The translations under genes and the position numbers were made by a program. From Arsenophonus sp045399315 (GTDB lineage Bacteria > Pseudomonadota > Gammaproteobacteria > Enterobacterales > Enterobacteriaceae): DNA of 64,000 nucleotides. The notes below the pieces were generated by a model. The model searched no databases. It saw nothing but the letters and a program-made list of their open reading frames with translations, and was not told where the DNA came from. Position 1 is the first letter of the stretch, and every line of letters starts with the position of its first letter. The stretch spans positions 62,001-126,000 of the forward strand of contig DAYVGO010000005.1 of the NCBI GenBank assembly GCA_045399315.1. The letters run 5' to 3'. Shown here piece after piece: positions 59,421-64,000 of the stretch.

Positions 59421-59799
59421 ATAACACATATCAACTCAGTAGGTGAGGTGCATATAGTGGATGTGGCAACAAAAGCTGAAATAATTCGTGAGGTTCAGGC
59501 TGAAGCATTTATAACAATGAGTAGTGAAACACTTAGTATGATTATTAATGGTAGTCATCATAAAGGTGATGTTTTTGCTACTGCGCGTATTGCTGGTATC
59601 CAGGCAGCTAAAAAACCTGGGATTTGATCCTGCTCTGCCTCTGTTATTACTGAGTAAAGTGGAGGTTTTACTTGAAGCACAAATAACTAATAATCGCATC
59701 CGTATTGAATCTTATTGTCTATTATCAGGTAAAACCGGTGTGGAAATGAAAGCGTTAACAGCCGCTTCAATAGCAGCATTAATGATTTATGAGTACTAG
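59421..59799 (+). pseudogene. moaC: cyclic pyranopterin synthase MoaC remnant
   Basis: MoaC works with MoaA to make cPMP. THINSVGEVHIVDVATKAEI is near the natural start; SSETLSMIINGSHHKGDVFA and TARIAGIQAAKK follow, then a frameshift near 59620 and SKVEVLLEAQITNNRIRIES, KTGVEMKALTAASIAALMIY. It stops at 59799; the last roughly 40 codons are deleted at a junction with moaD. Confidence 0.93.
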
Positions 59800-59905
59800 A
59801 AAAGCAAACATTGCTTTTTGCCGTCAATTATACATTTGTGCAGGCAAATCATCTATTAACTGTTGGCGATGAAATTGCTTTTTTCCACCGGTAACAGGAG
59901 GATAG
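59800..59905 (+). pseudogene. moaD: molybdopterin synthase small subunit MoaD, C-terminal remnant
   Basis: MoaD carries the thiocarboxylate sulfur. Only the second half remains: LLFAVNYTFVQANHLLTVGD, EIAFF, then, after a one-base deletion in the T-run, PPVTGG with the essential Gly-Gly end. The stop is directly followed by the moaE ATG. Confidence 0.88.
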
Positions 59906-60366
59906 ATGATAGATATCCGGCTTGTTATTCAAAAAGCGAATTTTAATGTAGGTGAACAATATGAATGGTTAGCACAATGCCAGGATGATGGCGTGGTGGT
60001 TACTTTCACTGGTAAGGTGCTTAATCATAATTTGTGTGGTAATATTAGGACTCTGACCCTTGGGCATTATCCTATTATGACCGAAAAAGCGTTACAGCAT
60101 ATTGCCAGCGAAGCGCGTTGTCGCTGGCAATTACAACGTATCTGTACAATCTCATTGGATTGGAGTTTTATAGCCTGGTGAAGAGATTGTGTTTGTTGGT
60201 GTTACCAGTGGACATCGTAGTAGTGGCTTTTTTAGCTGCTGAACTTATTATGGATTATTTAAAGAACAAAGCGCCATTTTGGAAAAAATAGCATTTAAAT
60301 CAAGGCAAAAGTAGCCGTTGGATAGAAGCTAGAGCCAGTGATCAGGTCACATTTCAGCGTTGGTAA
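59906..60366 (+). pseudogene. moaE: molybdopterin synthase large subunit MoaE remnant
   Basis: MoaE catalyses dithiolene formation with MoaD. It starts MIDIRLVIQKANFNVGEQYE; DDGVVVTFTGKVLNHNL and HYPIMTEKALQHIASEARCR follow. A frameshift near 60160 and stops near 60178, 60240 and 60290 break it. PGEEIVFVGVTSGHRSS and the end WIEARASDQVTFQRW are readable in other frames. Confidence 0.93.
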
Positions 60367-60562
60367 AGCAATTTTTAGTGAATTTATTTCAATTTGGTGA
60401 AGTTTAGTTAAATAAAGTAAAAGTAATGTAAAATCTTCACTTTTTTGCTCATATCAAGCAATGGTTTTAACAAGAAATTATGGTAGACTTAACTTAAGCT
60501 TACGGAGTTATTTAGTTTATTAAATAACTTTATCTTTAACTCAAATGGTGAGGGTAATCATC

Positions 60563-61273
60563 ATGGATCGATTTGAACATCAAAATGATTCGATCGTCCA
60601 GCGCGCTGGGGCAGGTATTCAAACCTATATGGCGCAGGTATATGGCTGGATGACAGTAGGTTTGTTATTAACCGCGTTTGTTGCTTGGTATGCGATTAAT
60701 AATAGCAGTATTATTATGTATCTGGCAACGCATGGTTGGGTATTGATAGGCCTCATTATTTCTGAATTTGCCTTAGTTATCGGATTATCATTTCTGTTGC
60801 CTAAATTGAGCGGAGCGCTGGCAACGGCAATGTTTATGTTCTACTCGGTGCTGACAGGCTTAACCATTTCTTTAGTATTAGTTGCTTACACTGGCGCTTC
60901 TGTTGCGAGTATGTTTTTCATAACTAGCGCCATATTTGGTACACTTAGCTTTTATGGTTATACAACCAAACGTAGCTTAAGTGGCATGGGTAGTTTCTTA
61001 TTTATGGCACTGATAGGGCTGATTATTGCATCATTGGTGAATATTTGGCTACAAAGCTCTGGCTTGACGTTGGTCATCACCTACGTCGGGGTATTAATTT
61101 TCTCTGGTTTGACAGCCTATGATACGCAGAAATTAAAAGACATGGGTAGCCAAATTGATAGTCGTGATCAAGAAGGTATGCGTAAATATGCGATTCTTGG
61201 TGCGTTAACTCTCTATTTAGATTTTATTAACTTGTTCTTAATGATGTTACGGATCCTAGGCGATCGCCGTTAA
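60563..61273 (+). CDS. ybhL: Bax inhibitor-1 family membrane protein YbhL
   Basis: Seven-helix inner-membrane protein of the BI-1/TMBIM family, proposed calcium-leak or stress-related channels; role in bacteria unclear. The start at ATG 60563 (MDRFEHQNDSIVQRAGAGIQ) matches E. coli MDRFPRSDSIVQPRAGLQ and gives 236 residues (E. coli 234); an upstream in-frame start at 60545 adds six residues. TYMAQVYGWMTVGLLLTAFV and GALTLYLDFINLFLMMLRIL are near identical. Intact, alone, followed by a strong terminator. Confidence 0.94.
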   Translation: MDRFEHQNDSIVQRAGAGIQTYMAQVYGWMTVGLLLTAFVAWYAINNSSIIMYLATHGWVLIGLIISEFALVIGLSFLLPKLSGALATAMFMFYSVLTGLTISLVLVAYTGASVASMFFITSAIFGTLSFYGYTTKRSLSGMGSFLFMALIGLIIASLVNIWLQSSGLTLVITYVGVLIFSGLTAYDTQKLKDMGSQIDSRDQEGMRKYAILGALTLYLDFINLFLMMLRILGDRR

Positions 61274-61289
61274 TTAAATCTGTCCTATT

Positions 61290-61326
61290 AAAAAATCCTG
61301 CTGATGATCTCACCAGGATTTTTTTC
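61290..61326 (+). terminator. rho-independent terminator of ybhL
   Basis: Stem AAAAAATCCTG / CAGGATTTTTTT with a 13-base loop and a T-run continuing into TTCTTTTTTT. It starts about 17 bases after the ybhL stop and could also act on the minus-strand ybhS-ybhR remnant. Confidence 0.88.
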
Positions 61327-61331
61327 TTTTT

Positions 61332-62470
61332 TTAGGCAATTTTTCTACTAAATAATCAATAAGCTATGCTAGTAGTGCATAATGAAATAATAAGTAATGG
61401 CTAGCAGTTAGGCCATAGCACAGCTAAGTCTGCGTTTTTTAAATAAATTTGTTTAGTGATAGCAGTAAAATGTTGAATAAGATTGATCCAGGTGAAATTT
61501 TGTAGCTAAATGGACATATTTTCTATTGGCGAAATGTAACCTGATAATAATACTGCCGGCATCATAAAAACAAATATACCAATAAACGCTTGTTGCTGAG
61601 TTGAGCACATAACGGAGATCAATAAGCCAAAATCGACTAGTGACAAACCATAAATCGTCATTGTAGTATAAAAAATAAATAATGAACCAGAAAATGGAAT
61701 TTTGTAACAGAAAATGCCAATAATCAGTAATAAGGTGGCCTGCAAGGTAACAATAAGTAATGCTGGAACGGCTTTACCAATAAAAATCTGCCAGATAGTT
61801 AGAGGTAAAACCAGTAGTTGATCAAGTGTGCTTTGTTCACGCTCACGGGCAACTACTAAAGAAGTTAAAATAGCATCGACAACGGTAATAATGATACTAA
61901 TAGCGCCTGGGATAATAAAATGTTGGCTAATGACAGCTGGATTAAACCAGAAGCGTGATTCAGTAACAATTAATGAGCTAGTATCGTATCCGACGTTTTC
62001 ACCTTGTTGCTGCCGCCAAGTTTGCTAAAATACCTTTGGTATAAGCTTGCACAAAATAGGCGGTATTTGGTTCGCTACCGTCGGTAATAACTTGGATCAG
62101 CGTATGTTGCGACGGACGATGAAGCTGACTAGCAAAATTAACTAGGATCATCATCATACTGTGGATTTCACCCGCTTGCATTGTTAGTAGTTTTCGATTA
62201 TCACTGATGGTCACATCAAGAAAAGGTGAGCCGGTAAAGGTTGCCACAAACTCGCGTACTTGATGGTTTTGTTGATTAATCAGAATGCCGAGCTGTAATT
62301 TGCCCGAATCGAGATTGATACCATAGCCAAAAATGAATAACAGCATTAATGGAATAACAACAGCAATCAGCACACTACTGGGATCACGTAAAATTTGCTT
62401 ACTTTCTTTAATACAAAGAGCTCCATGAAAACCGCGCTTCTTGCGATGATAATTGTTGCTGCTGGCTCAT
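61332..62470 (-). pseudogene. chimeric ABC permease remnant: ybhS front, ybhR back
   Basis: YbhS and YbhR are paralogous ABC-2 permeases of the YbhFSR exporter. The remnant starts at ATG 62470, overlapping the ybhF stop, with a frameshift near 62430. YbhS-type sequence follows (AVVIPLMLLFIFGYGINLDS, FNPAVISQHFIIPGAIS), then at TSLVVARERE it changes to YbhR (QLLVLPLTIWQIFIGKAVPA, CSTQQQAFIGIFVFMMPAVL, WINLIQHFTAITKQIYLKNA) up to 61332. Stops near 61999, 61506, 61460 and 61360 and further frameshifts make it dead in any case. Confidence 0.9.
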
Positions 62471-64000
62471 TTTAGCCCTTGATCATAGTCAAGGATCAGA
62501 CCAATAAAAGCCTCTTCTATTAAAGGATCAGGTTTTTCTGCCGTGGTAATTTGACTTTTTAGTTGATCTGGTGTGCCGCTGGCAATAATTTTACAATGGT
62601 AAACTAACCCAATTCGATCACAATATTCAGCTTCATCCATAAAGTGAGTGGTGACCATTACTGTAACACCTTTATTTACCATGCCATTAATATGTAACTA
62701 AAATTCTCTGCGCGTGAGGGGGATCTACACCAGAAGTGGGTTAATTAAGGAAAAGAATGTCGGGTTCATGCATTAGCGAGTAGGCTAAAGCAAGAGGCTG
62801 CTTGAAACCTAAGGGTAATTCATCGGTAGTTTTTTTAGTAGTGGATTTAGATTAAACACATTGATCATTTTACTAATTTTTTGCTGCTGTTGACGGCCAC
62901 TAAGTCCATAAATGCCTGAGAAAAATTTTAAGTTCTGGGCAACGCTTAAATTACCGTAGAGTGAAAATTTTTGTGCCATATAGCCAAGATGTTGACGGGC
63001 TTTATGGGAGCTGATTTTCAGATCCATCCCCAATACTAAGGTACTGCCTGCCGTTGGCACCATTAATCCGCACATCATTTTAAATGTTGTTGATTTACCG
63101 GCTCCATTGGGACCTAGCAAGCCAAAAATTTCACCACGCCTAACAGTAAAGTTGACGTTATCAATAGCGATAAAGTCCCAGAATCGTTTGGTAAGATTTT
63201 GCGCCTCAATAACTGTTTCCATCGGATCAGCTGCAATCCGAGGCATAATTTCTGCTAACTCAGAACGTTGCGATGGACTACCACCTAATAAATCAATAAA
63301 AGAATCTTCAAAGCATGGCTTGGTGGTAATTAATTTACTATTGGCTAAATTTAGATTTCGTAGAAAATCGTTTGCTTGACAATTTTCTTTCAAATCACAC
63401 GAATATGATGCCCTTGAATAACACAGTCAGTGGTTTGTGGTAATAATAGCGTGCATTTTGTAAATATGTGTGGCGTTGTTGTGTTGGAACTTGGAGTAGA
63501 AATGAGCGACCGGACATTTTGTTGATTAATATTTGTGGTACACCTCGGTAGAGTAGTTGCCCCTTATTTAGCAATAAAATATCTCGGCATTACTCAGCTT
63601 CATCTAAAATAGGAGGTATTCCATAGGATCAGCCTCCCATCGCTCGCCAGTTCATGAACCATTCGTCAGAGTTCTTGACGAGCAATAGGATCAACACCGG
63701 CACCAGGTTCATCTAACAATAGAATTTTGGGTCTTTTGATTAATGTACAAGCAAGTCCGAGTTTCTGTTTTATGCTGCCGGACAATTTTCCAGCCAGCCA
63801 TTGGGTAAAATGAGTAAGATCGGTAAAATTCAGTAATTGCTGATAGATTTTTTACCGGGTTTCGTCCATCACTCCACATAAGCTAGCGTATAAATCTAGA
63901 TTTTCTTGCACGGTCATTTTCATAAGGCCCAAACTTTTATAGCATATAACCAAGATGGTGACGAACTTCTACACCTTGACGAATGGGATCTAACACCATA
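62467..64000 (-). pseudogene. ybhF: ABC transporter ATPase YbhF remnant (5' end outside window)
   Basis: YbhF is a tandem ATPase (about 578 residues) of the YbhFSR multidrug or Na+/H+-type exporter. The second ATPase domain is best kept: LTKRFWDFIAIDNVNFTVRR, Walker A GPNGAGKST, GYMAQKFSLYGNL; it stops at 62809, and its signature and Walker B regions are scattered over frames with stops. The C-terminus is open (TVMVTTHFMDEAEYCDRIGL) to 62467. The first domain (63400-64000) is readable only in fragments such as HHLGYML and VRQELxRMVHELA with many stops. Confidence 0.92.

Noticed and set aside
59436..59699. Minus-strand open frame over moaC
   Set aside because: Shadow of the moaC coding sequence, no independent similarity.
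1..64000. Programmed frameshifting or stop recoding explaining the many broken genes
   Set aside because: Lesions are of all kinds (stops, indels in many contexts, large deletions) and fall in non-essential pathways while essential-type genes are intact, which is the pattern of decay.
1..64000. Poor-quality sequence as the sole cause of frameshifts
   Set aside because: Large deletions and substituted stop codons cannot come from indel errors, and long genes such as uvrB, putP and the bio genes are error-free. Single-indel cases (flhC, putA domain) remain open to this doubt.
1..64000. CRISPR arrays, insertion sequences, prophage or toxin-antitoxin modules
   Set aside because: No regularly spaced repeats, transposase motifs, terminal inverted repeats with target duplications or phage structural genes were found; the lone exonuclease homologue is not enough to call a prophage.

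Overview
The window comes from an AT-rich enterobacterial chromosome undergoing reductive evolution. Gene content and order follow Enterobacterales: a flhDC-mot-che-flh-flg-fli block, putA/putP, and a modABC-ybhA-pgl-bio-uvrB-ybhK-moa-ybhL-ybhFSR block laid out as in E. coli near 17 min. Low GC, very many pseudogenes and a chitin-active LPMO remnant suggest a recently host-restricted insect symbiont, most plausibly an Arsenophonus-like Morganellaceae member. The genus is inference. I see no insertion sequence, prophage block or CRISPR array.

Layout. 1-9 kb: msrA remnant, intact POT peptide transporter, lpxL, pyrC, two tRNA-Asn genes, a cspC/cspE cold-shock gene, and remnants of rcsA-like, ylaC and dsrB genes. 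8.7-16.9 kb: flhDC, motAB, cheA, cheW, two chemoreceptors, cheB, cheY and cheZ, all broken. 17-35.9 kb: a small lipoprotein gene, then flhB, flhA, flgM, flgA, fliRQPONMLIHGF, fliT, fliD, two flagellin genes, fliA and fliZ. Nearly all are pseudogenes; fliN, fliQ, flgN and fliZ still read open, and fliP is open but N-terminally short. An intact PheC-like periplasmic protein gene sits inside this block. 36-43 kb: putA (catalytic part open, DNA-binding domain frameshifted), intact putP, dead cycA. 43.8-49 kb: dead modABC, ybhA, an AA10 LPMO remnant and an exonuclease-like gene lacking catalytic residues. 49-58 kb: intact pgl, complete bioA/bioBFCD with a candidate BirA operator, and uvrB with a near-perfect SOS box. 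58-64 kb: dead ybhK and moaACDE, intact ybhL, and dead ybhF and ybhS/ybhR.

How it fits together. The cell appears to have lost motility, chemotaxis, molybdate uptake, molybdenum cofactor synthesis and an ABC exporter, while keeping pyrimidine and biotin synthesis, proline uptake and oxidation, lipid A acylation and DNA repair. Biotin retention fits an insect association, but I infer this only.

The most striking feature is the decay style. Besides point lesions there are at least a dozen compact deletions that fuse two genes or remove the middle of one: motA/motB, cheA, receptor/cheB, fliI/fliL, fliM, fliD/fliT, fliD/fliC, modB/modC, ybhA, cycA, the LPMO gene, moaA/moaC, moaC/moaD and ybhS/ybhR. 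Several junctions carry short sequences that would have been shared by both parents. I did not find a convincing undescribed functional system; the value here is a detailed snapshot of genome erosion and a few regulatory consequences, especially the putA and fliZ situations.
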